Origin: Desulfurobacteriaceae bacterium
GTDB taxonomy: Bacteria > Aquificota > Aquificia > Desulfurobacteriales > Desulfurobacteriaceae
Assembly (NCBI GenBank): GCA_027068415.1
Contig: JAMOTD010000009.1
Location: 1-64,000, forward strand
Direction: 5' to 3'
DNA: 64,000 nt
The translations under genes were made by a program, and so were the position numbers. Under the pieces are notes generated by a model. It was not told where the DNA came from, did not search any database, and saw nothing but the letters and a program-made list of their open reading frames with translations. Below, piece after piece: positions 24,498-33,882 of this stretch. Every line of letters starts with the position of its first letter. The first letter of the stretch is position 1.

Positions 24498-24632
24498 ATG
24501 GGGTGCCTTCTGGCAGCCGCGGTTCTTTTGGGAGCTCTTTTATTTACTTCCGGCTGCTGCTGCTGTCACCCCTGCGGAGGGGTATGCCAGCATCCCTGTA
24601 AGCACTCTTTAAATCAAGATTTAAGGAGGTAG
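24498..24632 (+). CDS. 44-residue Cys-rich membrane-targeted peptide
   Basis: ATG 24498 has GGGGAGG six bases upstream and sits one base after the ATP-grasp stop codon. Residues 3-19 are a hydrophobic export or anchor segment ending LLFTSG. Next come Cys20-23 in a row, then HPCGGVCQHPCKH, giving seven Cys and three His in 17 residues, then a polar tail. The SGC junction is a weak lipobox (Thr at -3), so lipidation at Cys20 is possible. The last codons are also the ribosome site of the next gene. It could bind a metal or cofactor, or be the peptide modified by this operon. No family recognised. Confidence 0.7.
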   Translation: MGCLLAAAVLLGALLFTSGCCCCHPCGGVCQHPCKHSLNQDLRR

Positions 24633-24635
24633 AAA

Positions 24636-25997
24636 ATGAAAAAGCCCTACGAGAAGCCGGTAATTTTCAAGCTCAAAACCGGCTTTATGAATAAGTTCGG
24701 CGGAGGTTCCTATTTCTTAAAGAAGGTTCGCTCCGAGATAGAGGGGATAAGCGTTGACGAGCTCGTTAAAGAGTTCGGCTCTCCCCTCTTTGTCTTTTCC
24801 GAGAGGAAGCTGAGACAGAAGTTCCGTGAGCTGAAGAATGCCTTTACTCTCCGCTACCCCAACGTTGAGTTCAGCTGGTCCTACAAGACCAACTATCTTG
24901 ACGCTATCTGCGCGATTCTCCACGATGAGGGGGAAACCGCCGAAGTTGTCTCGGAGTTTGAGTACGAGAAGGCGAGGAGGCTCGGAGTTCCCGGCAACAA
25001 GATTATTTACAACGGTCCCTATAAGCCCCTTGATTCCCTGCGTGTTGCAGTCAGGGAGGGGGCAAGAATTAACGTTGACCACTTTGAGGAGATAGCTGAC
25101 CTTGAGCAGGTTGCCGACGAGCTGGGAGCCAAGCCCCGTATAGGCATCAGGCTTAACATGGATACGGGAATTCAACCCCAGTGGAGCCGTTTCGGCTTCA
25201 ACCTTGAGAGCGGTCAGGCTATAGACGCTGTTAAGAGAATTGCCGCCGGAGGCAAACTTGAGCTTGTCGGTCTCCACTGCCACATCGGTACCTTTATCCT
25301 TGAGCCCCGTGCCTACGAGCAGGAAGTAAAGAAGATGGTTGAGTTCGCTTACCGCATTGAGGAGGAGTTCGGGTTTAAAATTGAGTACCTTGATATAGGA
25401 GGCGGTTTCCCCTCAAAGAACAGGCTCAGGGGAATTTACCTCCCTCCCGACGTTGCCGTCCCCTCAGTTGACGAGTTTGCAGAAGGGGTTTGCAATGCTT
25501 TACTCTCATCCCTCCGTCCCGGGGATTACCCGAAATTAATCCTTGAAAGCGGAAGGGCTATAGTTGATGAGGCCGGCTACCTGATTACTACAGTCCACGC
25601 TGCAAAGAGAATGCCCAACGGCAGAAAGGCCTACGTCGTTGATGCGGGAGTAAACATTCTCTTTACCGCTTTCTGGTACCACTTTAACGTTGAGCTTGAC
25701 AGAGAGGTAAACGGCCCGGCCGAACCCTGCATTCTCTACGGCCCCTTGTGTATGAACATTGACGTTGTTGACGATATGGTTCAACTCCCTCCCCTTCCGA
25801 GGGGAACGAGATTAATCCTTTCCCCCGTAGGCGCCTACAACGTTACCCAGTGGATGCAGTTTATCAGGTACAGGCCCAACGTCGTTTTAATCGGGGAAAA
25901 CGGAGAGGTTGAACTAATCAGAGAGGCCGAAGACCTTTCGGACATAGTCAGAAGAGAGAGACTCCCCGAAAGGTTGGAGCTGAAATGGAAAGATTAA
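24636..25997 (+). CDS. PLP-dependent amino-acid decarboxylase with RiPP-leader-like N-terminus
   Basis: The 453-residue fold-type III enzyme is of the diaminopimelate/ornithine decarboxylase group. PLP Lys84 is in FSWSYKTN. It also has GLHCHIGT (His214 and His216), DIGGGFPS, ESGRAIVDEAG, active-site Cys372 in YGPLCMNID, and GAYNVTQW. Unusually, the enzyme is preceded by a 24-residue extension (Tyr5-x-x-Pro8-x-Ile10 ... Gly16 ... NKFGGG). That matches the Y-x-x-P-x-L ... G leader motif that PqqD-like domains grip in lasso-peptide systems. The substrate is unknown, and lysA-type housekeeping is unlikely given the operon. Start ATG 24636 follows TTAAGGAGG. Confidence 0.85.
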   Translation: MKKPYEKPVIFKLKTGFMNKFGGGSYFLKKVRSEIEGISVDELVKEFGSPLFVFSERKLRQKFRELKNAFTLRYPNVEFSWSYKTNYLDAICAILHDEGETAEVVSEFEYEKARRLGVPGNKIIYNGPYKPLDSLRVAVREGARINVDHFEEIADLEQVADELGAKPRIGIRLNMDTGIQPQWSRFGFNLESGQAIDAVKRIAAGGKLELVGLHCHIGTFILEPRAYEQEVKKMVEFAYRIEEEFGFKIEYLDIGGGFPSKNRLRGIYLPPDVAVPSVDEFAEGVCNALLSSLRPGDYPKLILESGRAIVDEAGYLITTVHAAKRMPNGRKAYVVDAGVNILFTAFWYHFNVELDREVNGPAEPCILYGPLCMNIDVVDDMVQLPPLPRGTRLILSPVGAYNVTQWMQFIRYRPNVVLIGENGEVELIREAEDLSDIVRRERLPERLELKWKD

Positions 25998-28048
25998 AGG
26001 TCTACTTTCTCCCTATTCTGAGGAGCTATTCGGCGGTTCTCTTCAACTCAAGTTTCTCAGGAGGAGGAGCTCTCCTCCTTCTGACCTTTTTAAACCCCAA
26101 CCTCGGCTTAGGGGGGTTAGTTGCCGTTATTTCGGCCTACCTCTTTGCCCGACTAATCGGCTTTAAGAGGGAGTTCCTTCGCCTTGACTACTACATCTAC
26201 AACCCCCTTCTGGTGGGCCTTTCCCTGGGCTACCTCTTTAAAGTTTCCCTTCTCAGCCTCCTTTTCTTTGCGGTTGCCGGAGTTATGACCTTTCTCTTAA
26301 CCTACGCCCTCTCTTCCCTCTTCTCCTACTACCTTAAGCTTCCCGTCCTCAGCGTTCCCTTCGTTATAGGGAGTTCCCTCCTCTACCTGGCGAGCGTAAA
26401 GTTCAGTAACCTCTTTGCGATAAACCTCTACCCCCACAGAGCTCCCACCTTTTCTTTTAACCTACCCTTACCCCTTGAAGGCTACCTGAAATCCCTCGGA
26501 GCAATCTTCTTTGTTCCCGATTCATTTGCCGGCTTTGTTATTTTCCTCGTTCTCCTAATGGTCTCACGGATTCTTCTCTTCCTTTCACTTTTGGGCTACT
26601 TTTCGGGAGCCCTCTTTCAGGCCTTTTTAACCGGCTCAACCTATCAAGCCTTTACCGATACTTCTGCCTTCAACTACATCCTTACCTCAATGGCGGTAGG
26701 AGGGGTTTTCCTCATTCCCTCCTTAAGGAGCTACAAATTCGCCCTCCTCTCCTCCCTCATCGCCGTTCCTTTAAGTGCCGGGGCCAAGGTCTTCTGGGAG
26801 AGCTACGGACTTCCCGTTTTTGCCATACCCTTTAACGTCTCAACTCACATGCTCCTCTACGTTTTAATCGCCATCAGCTACTACTCTGTCGTAAAGATTT
26901 ACAAGGGAACTCCCGAAAGGACCCTTGACTACTACCTTACCTACCAGAGGAGGTTTCCCTTTACCGGCAGGGAGCTCCTACCGCCCTTTTCGGGGAAGTG
27001 GACCGTCTGGCAGTCCTTTAACGGCCGATGGACCCACAAAGGCCCCTGGAGGTACGCTCTTGACTTTGTTATTACCGATGAAGAGGGTAAGACGTATAAA
27101 GGGGAAGGCCTTTACCTTACCGACTACTACGCCTTCGGTAAACCCGTTCTCTCTCCCGTTGACGGTGAGGTCGTCTCTGTAGTCTCCAACCTTCCCGATA
27201 ACCCTCCCGGAAAGGCCGATAAAGAGAACAACTGGGGCAATTACGTTCTAATTTACGACAGAAGGGGCTTTTACGTTCTCCTGTGCCACTTTAAGCAGAA
27301 CTCTATCAGGGTAAAGCCGGGAGAGCACGTTGTGAAGGGTACCCTTTTGGGGCAGTGCGGGAACTCCGGCTACTCTCCTCAGCCCCACATCCACCTTCAC
27401 GTTCAGCTCCTTCCCCACTTGGGAGCTCCCACTGCTCCCTTTAACCTTGCCTCTTATCTGTCGGGAGATTTCTTCTACGACTGCGGAGTACCCAGAGAGG
27501 GGCAGGAGATTGAGCCGGTTTACCCAGATAAATACCTATTTAACCGCCTCAACCTCCTGATTGACCAGGAGATGGAGTTTACAGTAGCGGAAGGGAAAAA
27601 GGAACTCCCCCTCAAACTGAAAGTAAAAATGGCTCCCGACGGAACTTTCTACTTAACCGACGGTGCCGCAAAACTCTACTTCGGAATAGGGAACTCTACC
27701 TTCTACTTCTACTACTTTGAAGGAGATATTTCCTCTCCCCTGAAATATTTCTTCTTTGCCGCTCCGAAAATTCCTTTAATTAACAGGGAAGGGATAAAGT
27801 GGAGCGATTACCTGCCCTTTTTATCCCTATCATCTCCCTTAAAGAGGGAGCTCTACCTCTTCCTCTCCTCTTTTGTTCACAACTTTTCATTAACTAAAGT
27901 TAATCTTTTGTTTGCCTCTGCCGACAGGGTAGTATCTGATATAATCTCCCCCGATTCTAAAAGGACGAAAGGAGAGCTTTTAATATCCCCCGATTTTGGT
28001 TTTGAAGAGTTAAAGTTCGGCAATATTGTAATAAGGAGGAAAAGATGA
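25985..28048 (+). CDS. Urea-transporter-like membrane domain fused to M23 peptidase
   Basis: The 687-residue protein has an N-terminal half of about ten membrane segments resembling urea transporters (YNPLLVGLSLGYLF, AFTDTSAFNYILTSMAVGG). Its periplasmic second half carries the lysostaphin-type M23 sites: HKGPWRYALDF (His and Asp), the VLSPVDGEVVSVV strand and the zinc HIHLHVQ pair. The C-terminal 150 residues form an extra beta-rich domain. Such fusions are seen in a few bacterial groups, but their task is not established. The start overlaps the decarboxylase end by 13 bases. It may move a small amine across the membrane and trim or dock to peptidoglycan, which is inference. Confidence 0.88.
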   Translation: MERLKVYFLPILRSYSAVLFNSSFSGGGALLLLTFLNPNLGLGGLVAVISAYLFARLIGFKREFLRLDYYIYNPLLVGLSLGYLFKVSLLSLLFFAVAGVMTFLLTYALSSLFSYYLKLPVLSVPFVIGSSLLYLASVKFSNLFAINLYPHRAPTFSFNLPLPLEGYLKSLGAIFFVPDSFAGFVIFLVLLMVSRILLFLSLLGYFSGALFQAFLTGSTYQAFTDTSAFNYILTSMAVGGVFLIPSLRSYKFALLSSLIAVPLSAGAKVFWESYGLPVFAIPFNVSTHMLLYVLIAISYYSVVKIYKGTPERTLDYYLTYQRRFPFTGRELLPPFSGKWTVWQSFNGRWTHKGPWRYALDFVITDEEGKTYKGEGLYLTDYYAFGKPVLSPVDGEVVSVVSNLPDNPPGKADKENNWGNYVLIYDRRGFYVLLCHFKQNSIRVKPGEHVVKGTLLGQCGNSGYSPQPHIHLHVQLLPHLGAPTAPFNLASYLSGDFFYDCGVPREGQEIEPVYPDKYLFNRLNLLIDQEMEFTVAEGKKELPLKLKVKMAPDGTFYLTDGAAKLYFGIGNSTFYFYYFEGDISSPLKYFFFAAPKIPLINREGIKWSDYLPFLSLSSPLKRELYLFLSSFVHNFSLTKVNLLFASADRVVSDIISPDSKRTKGELLISPDFGFEELKFGNIVIRRKR

Positions 28049-28935
28049 AAAAAGAAGCAGTATTACTTGGAGTCATAGTAACTGCGCTTTTTTCCGGTTC
28101 ATCTATGGGAGCTAACTTAAATCTTCACGGTTATCAAGGACTTTACTGGAGTTATATTGATTATTCGGGTTCTGACCTCAAAAACTATGGCATCAGCAGT
28201 ACCTATTACATATCCGGTTTCGGTAAATACCACGGCGTACAATTTGGTTTTACTTCAACAACCATAGACTACAAAAATAACATTCCAACTTTGAAACAGT
28301 ATGAGCTAACTTTGGTTTACAATAACATGAACGATTGGCTTGAAAATCACACCTTTACTCTTGGCGGGCATTACATCAGCACTACAGATGACCTTAGTAG
28401 AGGAGCTCATACTTTCTTTGCAGACTGTACCTATTCCAACTCCTTCTCCCCCTATTATTACAAGTGGTCGGGTGGTCTTTCCTTCTACTACACCAGGTAC
28501 TCAAACGAGGTCGGCTTCTCCGCCGTTCAGGTTAACCCTCACGGCACTTATAAACTCTTCTCCGATGTCCAAAAAGGCGCTCTCTACATAGACCTTACCG
28601 GCTACGCCATTCACTTGACAAAGGACGAGCCCCTCGGACTCAGTAAGAAGAACTACTACTCACTTGAAGGAGCTCTCAGGTACTACTACGGCCGCTACGA
28701 CTTTAAAGTGGGCGGCTGGGTCGGTCAACAGGTCTTTGCCGTAAAAAACGGAGGTTTCGTAGTTTACAACCTTGCAGAGAAGTATAAAGGAGGAGCTCAG
28801 GCTGAGGTCGGCTATACCTTCAAAAACAGAATCAGACTCTCTACCAGCGTCTCTTATAACAGGTATAAAGAGCTTGCGAGCGATAACGACGTTGACCAGA
28901 CCGCATTTACCGCTTCACTGGGCTACAGGTTTTAG
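28045..28935 (+). CDS. Outer-membrane beta-barrel protein of the sigma-54 operon
   Basis: The 296-residue protein has a signal peptide (MKKEAVLLGVIVTALFSGSSMGA). The rest is alternating polar/aromatic strands rich in Tyr and Gly (YQGLYWSYIDYSG, YYGRYDFKVGGWVG), closing TASLGYRF with the terminal Phe typical of outer-membrane insertion. The barrel probably has twelve to fourteen strands. It overlaps the transporter-peptidase gene by ATGA. The first third is less GC-rich than the rest. It may be the outer-membrane exit or receptor for the product of this operon. Confidence 0.82.
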   Translation: MKKEAVLLGVIVTALFSGSSMGANLNLHGYQGLYWSYIDYSGSDLKNYGISSTYYISGFGKYHGVQFGFTSTTIDYKNNIPTLKQYELTLVYNNMNDWLENHTFTLGGHYISTTDDLSRGAHTFFADCTYSNSFSPYYYKWSGGLSFYYTRYSNEVGFSAVQVNPHGTYKLFSDVQKGALYIDLTGYAIHLTKDEPLGLSKKNYYSLEGALRYYYGRYDFKVGGWVGQQVFAVKNGGFVVYNLAEKYKGGAQAEVGYTFKNRIRLSTSVSYNRYKELASDNDVDQTAFTASLGYRF

Positions 28936-28943
28936 GGGGAGCG

Positions 28944-29606
28944 GTGCTGAGGGCTCTCCTCCTTACTCTCATTTTCTTAAGCTCCTCCGCCTTCGGCCTT
29001 GACTATCAGGAGATAAAGAACTCCTACTACCGCTCTTACCTTTACGAGAGGAGCGGCAACTACGAAGACGCGATAAAGGCCTTAATGCCGGTCTATAAGA
29101 GTTTCCCAAACGGCTATACTGTTAACCTCAGGCTCGGGTGGCTCTACTACCTTGTAAAGAAGTACGCAAACTCCGAGTTCCACTACAAAAAAGCCCTTCA
29201 AGCAGTTCCCTCGTCGGTTGAAGCTATGCTCGGCCTCACCCTTCCCTACATAGCTCAGGGAAAGTGGTCTGATACCGAAGCCCTCTGCTACAGGATTCTC
29301 AGAATTGACTACTACAACTACTACGGAAACCTCAGGCTCTCTTATGCTCTGAGAATGGAGGGTAAGTACTCTATTGCGGAAGCCGTTAATAGGAAGATGC
29401 TCTCAATCTACCCTGCCGACGTTAACTTCCTCCTTGAGCTTGCCCTTTCTCTCTACAACCAAGGGAAGACCGCTTACGCAAAGAGTCTTTTTGAGGATAT
29501 TCTTATCCTTGATCCGGAAAACACAGTTGCAAAAGAGTACTTAAATAGGTTTAAGAACGAAGCTGAGGCAGGAACCGGAAGAGGGGAGAGTAAAAAGAGA
29601 AATTGA
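28944..29606 (+). CDS. Exported TPR-repeat protein
   Basis: The start is GTG 28944 with GGGGGAG upstream. The 220-residue product has a short signal peptide (MLRALLLTLIFLSSSAFG) and about five tetratricopeptide units, for example NYEDAIKALMPVYKSFPNGY, ANSEFHYKKALQAVPSS and AKSLFEDILILDPENT. Periplasmic TPR proteins act as scaffolds for envelope complexes. This is the last gene of the sigma-54 operon and is followed directly by a terminator hairpin, so it probably assembles the barrel and peptidase parts. Confidence 0.82.
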   Translation: MLRALLLTLIFLSSSAFGLDYQEIKNSYYRSYLYERSGNYEDAIKALMPVYKSFPNGYTVNLRLGWLYYLVKKYANSEFHYKKALQAVPSSVEAMLGLTLPYIAQGKWSDTEALCYRILRIDYYNYYGNLRLSYALRMEGKYSIAEAVNRKMLSIYPADVNFLLELALSLYNQGKTAYAKSLFEDILILDPENTVAKEYLNRFKNEAEAGTGRGESKKRN

Positions 29607-29607
29607 G

Positions 29608-30930
<1,323 letters not shown>

Positions 30931-30935
30931 TTATC

Positions 30936-31601
30936 TTAAATTGAGCCTTCCTTATCAACTTTAAACCTTACCTCTACCTTTTTAATCGGGCTCTCTATCC
31001 CCTTCAGCGCCCCGATGTACCCCTCAATTACCCCCTTTAAGCTCTCCTGAACGAACCTCTTCAGCGGAACCCTCTTCCCGTTAACGAAGAGAGCCGTCTT
31101 CTCCCTCTCCTTCAAAAACTCCTTTTCAATAAAGTCGGCAACATCCTCGGGCTTCTCAATTGAGAACCTCCTAATTTCCCTATCCTCCAGCGGAAAATCG
31201 GAAACTACGCCGATTAGGTTATCAAGGTTCTTGTAGAGAGCTCTCTCCCTAAACTCCTTCCTTACGACTTCAAACTTGGGCACTTCAGAGCCCTTAAAAC
31301 CTTCACAAACAACCAAATCGTAATCCCCGAAGAGGAGAAACGCCAGGTAGAGGGGGTCTCTTTCCTCTATCTCCATAAAGAGTGTTAACCTGTCGGGCTC
31401 AACGAGGCCTACGGCTTCAGCCCCGGCCTCCTTATACCTGTAGGTGTCGGTTCCTTCTCTGTCTTTTATTACTTCCCTGTGCTTTGTTGACTTTAAAACG
31501 GCTACCCTATAGCCCCTCTTTACGAGGATTTCCACCACTTTTGTGGCAAAGGTTGTCTTCCCGCTGTTGTGGTATCCCACAAAGGCCACTACAGGTGCCA
31601 T
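30936..31601 (-). CDS. mobB: Molybdopterin-guanine dinucleotide adapter MobB
   Basis: The 221-residue P-loop GTPase has Walker A GYHNSGKTTF, the switch-like DREGTDTYRYKEAGAEAVGLV and DYDLVVCEGFKGSEVPKFEV, all characteristic of MobB. It assists attachment of guanine dinucleotide to molybdenum or tungsten cofactor for enzymes such as nitrate reductase or formate dehydrogenase. The C-terminal 60 residues (FVNGKRVPLKRFVQESLKG) resemble an extra domain found in some MobB proteins. The upstream transglycosylase stop codon overlaps its start by one base. Confidence 0.9.
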   Translation of the reverse strand: MAPVVAFVGYHNSGKTTFATKVVEILVKRGYRVAVLKSTKHREVIKDREGTDTYRYKEAGAEAVGLVEPDRLTLFMEIEERDPLYLAFLLFGDYDLVVCEGFKGSEVPKFEVVRKEFRERALYKNLDNLIGVVSDFPLEDREIRRFSIEKPEDVADFIEKEFLKEREKTALFVNGKRVPLKRFVQESLKGVIEGYIGALKGIESPIKKVEVRFKVDKEGSI

Positions 31602-32224
31602 TACTCCTCCCAGACGTTTGAGATAACTATTGTGCTTCCCTCACGGCGGACTACTATCCTGTAGCGTCTCCTCTTTTCCCCGACCCGGCCGATTTCCCTT
31701 CCCGTTCTCTTTAATATTTTCTTCACATACTCCTTTGTCTCCCTGTAGGGGGGAACTCTCCTGCCGTACCTTTCAACTGCCCCCTCCCCCGCATTGTAGG
31801 CCGCAAGGGCCAACTTCCAGTCTCCGTACTTGTCGTAGAGCTCCCTCAGGTACTCCGCTCCGGCCCTTAAGTTCTCATCGGGGTTGAAGGGGTCTTTAAC
31901 TCCCAACCTCTTTGCCGTTGAGGGCATCAGCTGACACAGTCCTATCGCCCCCTTACGAGAAACGGCTTTCGGGTTAAAGTTTGATTCGGCCCTTACCAGC
32001 TCTAAAAAGAGCCTCTCCGGTATTCCGTACTTCCTTGCGTAGTGCTTTACTTTCTCTTTAATCGTTTTTGCGTTCTTTGGCTTCTTAAACCTCTTTTCCC
32101 CGGCTCCCGTTATGTAAATTACTCCGTTTTTCTCGTAGACCTTTATCCATCCAAAACTACTACCCGAGAGGGCCGTTATCAGGGCAAGGCTAATTGAGAA
32201 GGTACATAAGCTTAACCTCTTCAA
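31601..32224 (-). CDS. Lytic transglycosylase (SLT type)
   Basis: The 207-residue product starts at TTG 32224, behind GAGGGGGGAAG. It has a signal peptide ([20 protein letters not shown]) and a goose-type lysozyme fold. The catalytic Glu is in [14 protein letters not shown], followed by [35 protein letters not shown] and [14 protein letters not shown]. It cleaves peptidoglycan glycan strands in the periplasm. The start overlaps the end of sppA by 35 bases. Confidence 0.9.
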   Translation of the reverse strand: MKRLSLCTFSISLALITALSGSSFGWIKVYEKNGVIYITGAGEKRFKKPKNAKTIKEKVKHYARKYGIPERLFLELVRAESNFNPKAVSRKGAIGLCQLMPSTAKRLGVKDPFNPDENLRAGAEYLRELYDKYGDWKLALAAYNAGEGAVERYGRRVPPYRETKEYVKKILKRTGREIGRVGEKRRRYRIVVRREGSTIVISNVWEE

Positions 32225-33062
32225 CTTCCCCCCTCAGCACCTTAAAGATTTTCCCCATGCTCTCGGAGCTCTCCTGCCCCATCAACCTCTCAAGGAGTCC
32301 CCTCTTCTCCTTAACCTCGTACTTTACCGCGTTTGGGTAGCCCGAGAGCTCCCTCGCCACCTCAACAGCCCTGTCAAGACCTCCCAAGTAGTCAACCAGT
32401 CCCAGCTCTTTTGCTCTCCTTCCGGTAAATATCCTTCCGTCTGCGAACTCCCTTACCTTCTCAACGGGAATCTTCCTCCCCTGTGCGACGGCCTCAACGA
32501 ACTGTCTGTAGGAGTCGTCTATTAACCGCTGAACAATCTTTAAACTCTCCGGGTCGGGCTCCTTAAAGGGGTTTAAGAGGTCTTTAAACTTTCCACTCTT
32601 AACCGTTATGACCTTTACGCCGATTTTGTCTGCAAGCCCCTTTAAGTTATAAGTTTGGAGAATTACTCCTATGCTCCCCGTTATCGTTCCCGGGTTAGCC
32701 ACTATCTTGCTCGCCCCGACGCTGACGTACAGCCCTCCCGATGCCGCCACCGAGCCCATAGAGACCACCACAGGCTTTTTCTCCTTTACCTCTTTAACCT
32801 TCTCGTAAATCTCCTGGCACGCCCCTACCACTCCCCCGGGAGAGTCAACCCTTAGAACTATCGCCTTAACGCTCGGCTCCGTCTCTAACCTATCAAGGGT
32901 CTTCACCACCTTATCGGAAGACTTTATAACCCCGTAGAGCTTAACGATTGCAATTTTTGGAGCTCCGAGCCCTTTTACCACTCCCCTTACCAAAACACCG
33001 GCAATCAGCGACAGAATAGTTGCAACTACTAAAACGGCAAAGAGAATCTTTAACTTCCTCAA
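32190..33062 (-). CDS. sppA: Signal peptide peptidase SppA, short form
   Basis: The 290-residue S49 peptidase has an N-terminal membrane anchor ([21 protein letters not shown]), [11 protein letters not shown], the nucleophile Ser in [17 protein letters not shown] and [12 protein letters not shown]. It is the single-domain type, which oligomerises, with a catalytic Lys supplied further on ([13 protein letters not shown]). It degrades cleaved signal peptides in the membrane. It precedes the lytic transglycosylase in the same unit. Confidence 0.93.
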   Translation of the reverse strand: MRKLKILFAVLVVATILSLIAGVLVRGVVKGLGAPKIAIVKLYGVIKSSDKVVKTLDRLETEPSVKAIVLRVDSPGGVVGACQEIYEKVKEVKEKKPVVVSMGSVAASGGLYVSVGASKIVANPGTITGSIGVILQTYNLKGLADKIGVKVITVKSGKFKDLLNPFKEPDPESLKIVQRLIDDSYRQFVEAVAQGRKIPVEKVREFADGRIFTGRRAKELGLVDYLGGLDRAVEVARELSGYPNAVKYEVKEKRGLLERLMGQESSESMGKIFKVLRGEVEEVKLMYLLN

Positions 33063-33063
33063 T

Positions 33064-33882
33064 TTAATCCTCCACTTTGAAGTGCTCCTTTACAAATCTA
33101 TACCTCTCCCTTTCGGGAATTGCCTTTAGGAGCTCCCCGTTCTCGGCGTTTCCCTCCCTTATCTCCCTCCCCAGCTCTTTAGAGAGCCTCTTTAACCCCC
33201 TCAACCTTGCGGCCTTTGCAACCACCGCCGCAGCTGCAACGACCGGCTCGTTTTCTCCCTTCTCTACCGCAACCACCTCAATTTCCGGAAATTCCCCTTT
33301 AACCCTCTCACCGATTTTCCTGCTGAACTTATCAATCACTATTTCCTTCGCCCCGTACTTCTCCACCAATTCTTTTAAAATCTGAAGGTAAATCTCCTCA
33401 AGGAGTCTATTTTGGTTTTTTAACTTCCTGTAAAGCCTGTTGTACTCCTCGGGCATTAATACTCTGACCTTTCCGTGGCAGATTTTCCTGATTTTCTCGT
33501 CAAGCTCAAAAATCTTCTCCTCTTTTAACTTCTTTGAGTCCTTTACTCCCAGCTTTAGGAGCTCCCTGTAAGCCTTTTTATCCGCCCAAACGCAGGCCAC
33601 GGCCAGCGGCCCGAAGAATTCTCCCTTCCCCGCCTCATCACACCCGACTATCGGAAAACTCCTGCCCTTTAAAACCTCATCTGCAAGGGCTTTCTCAACC
33701 CTCTCCTTTAACTTTTCCCTCTCCTTCCCCCCGAAGGTTATTGAGCCGGTTGAGTAAACCTGAACTACTCCCTGGCCGAACTTAAACCGTGCGGCAACTC
33801 CCTCTGGGGCTTTCTCCTCCTTACCTCCCAACTCCTTCAGTTTTTCTATTACCTTTCCTACTTCTTCCCTCTTTACCTTCAC
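33064..33882 (-). CDS. rnhC: Ribonuclease HIII
   Basis: The 272-residue protein has an N-terminal TBP-like substrate-binding domain of about 75 residues (KFGQGVVQVYSTGSITFGGK). The catalytic domain starts IVGCDEAGKGEFFGPLAV (first Asp-Glu pair) and continues with LGVKDSKKL and IVIDKFSRKI. DEAGKGEFFGPL and the extra N-terminal domain separate HIII from HII. It removes RNA from RNA:DNA hybrids. It is adjacent to, and overlaps by four bases, the TamB-like gene. Confidence 0.92.
   Translation of the reverse strand: MKVKREEVGKVIEKLKELGGKEEKAPEGVAARFKFGQGVVQVYSTGSITFGGKEREKLKERVEKALADEVLKGRSFPIVGCDEAGKGEFFGPLAVACVWADKKAYRELLKLGVKDSKKLKEEKIFELDEKIRKICHGKVRVLMPEEYNRLYRKLKNQNRLLEEIYLQILKELVEKYGAKEIVIDKFSRKIGERVKGEFPEIEVVAVEKGENEPVVAAAAVVAKAARLRGLKRLSKELGREIREGNAENGELLKAIPERERYRFVKEHFKVED

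Noticed and set aside
24636-25997. Housekeeping diaminopimelate decarboxylase (lysA)
   Set aside because: Fold and active-site residues fit the superfamily, but the leader-like extension and sigma-54 operon with PqqD-like and ATP-grasp genes argue for a specialised substrate. The absence of another lysA elsewhere would reopen this.
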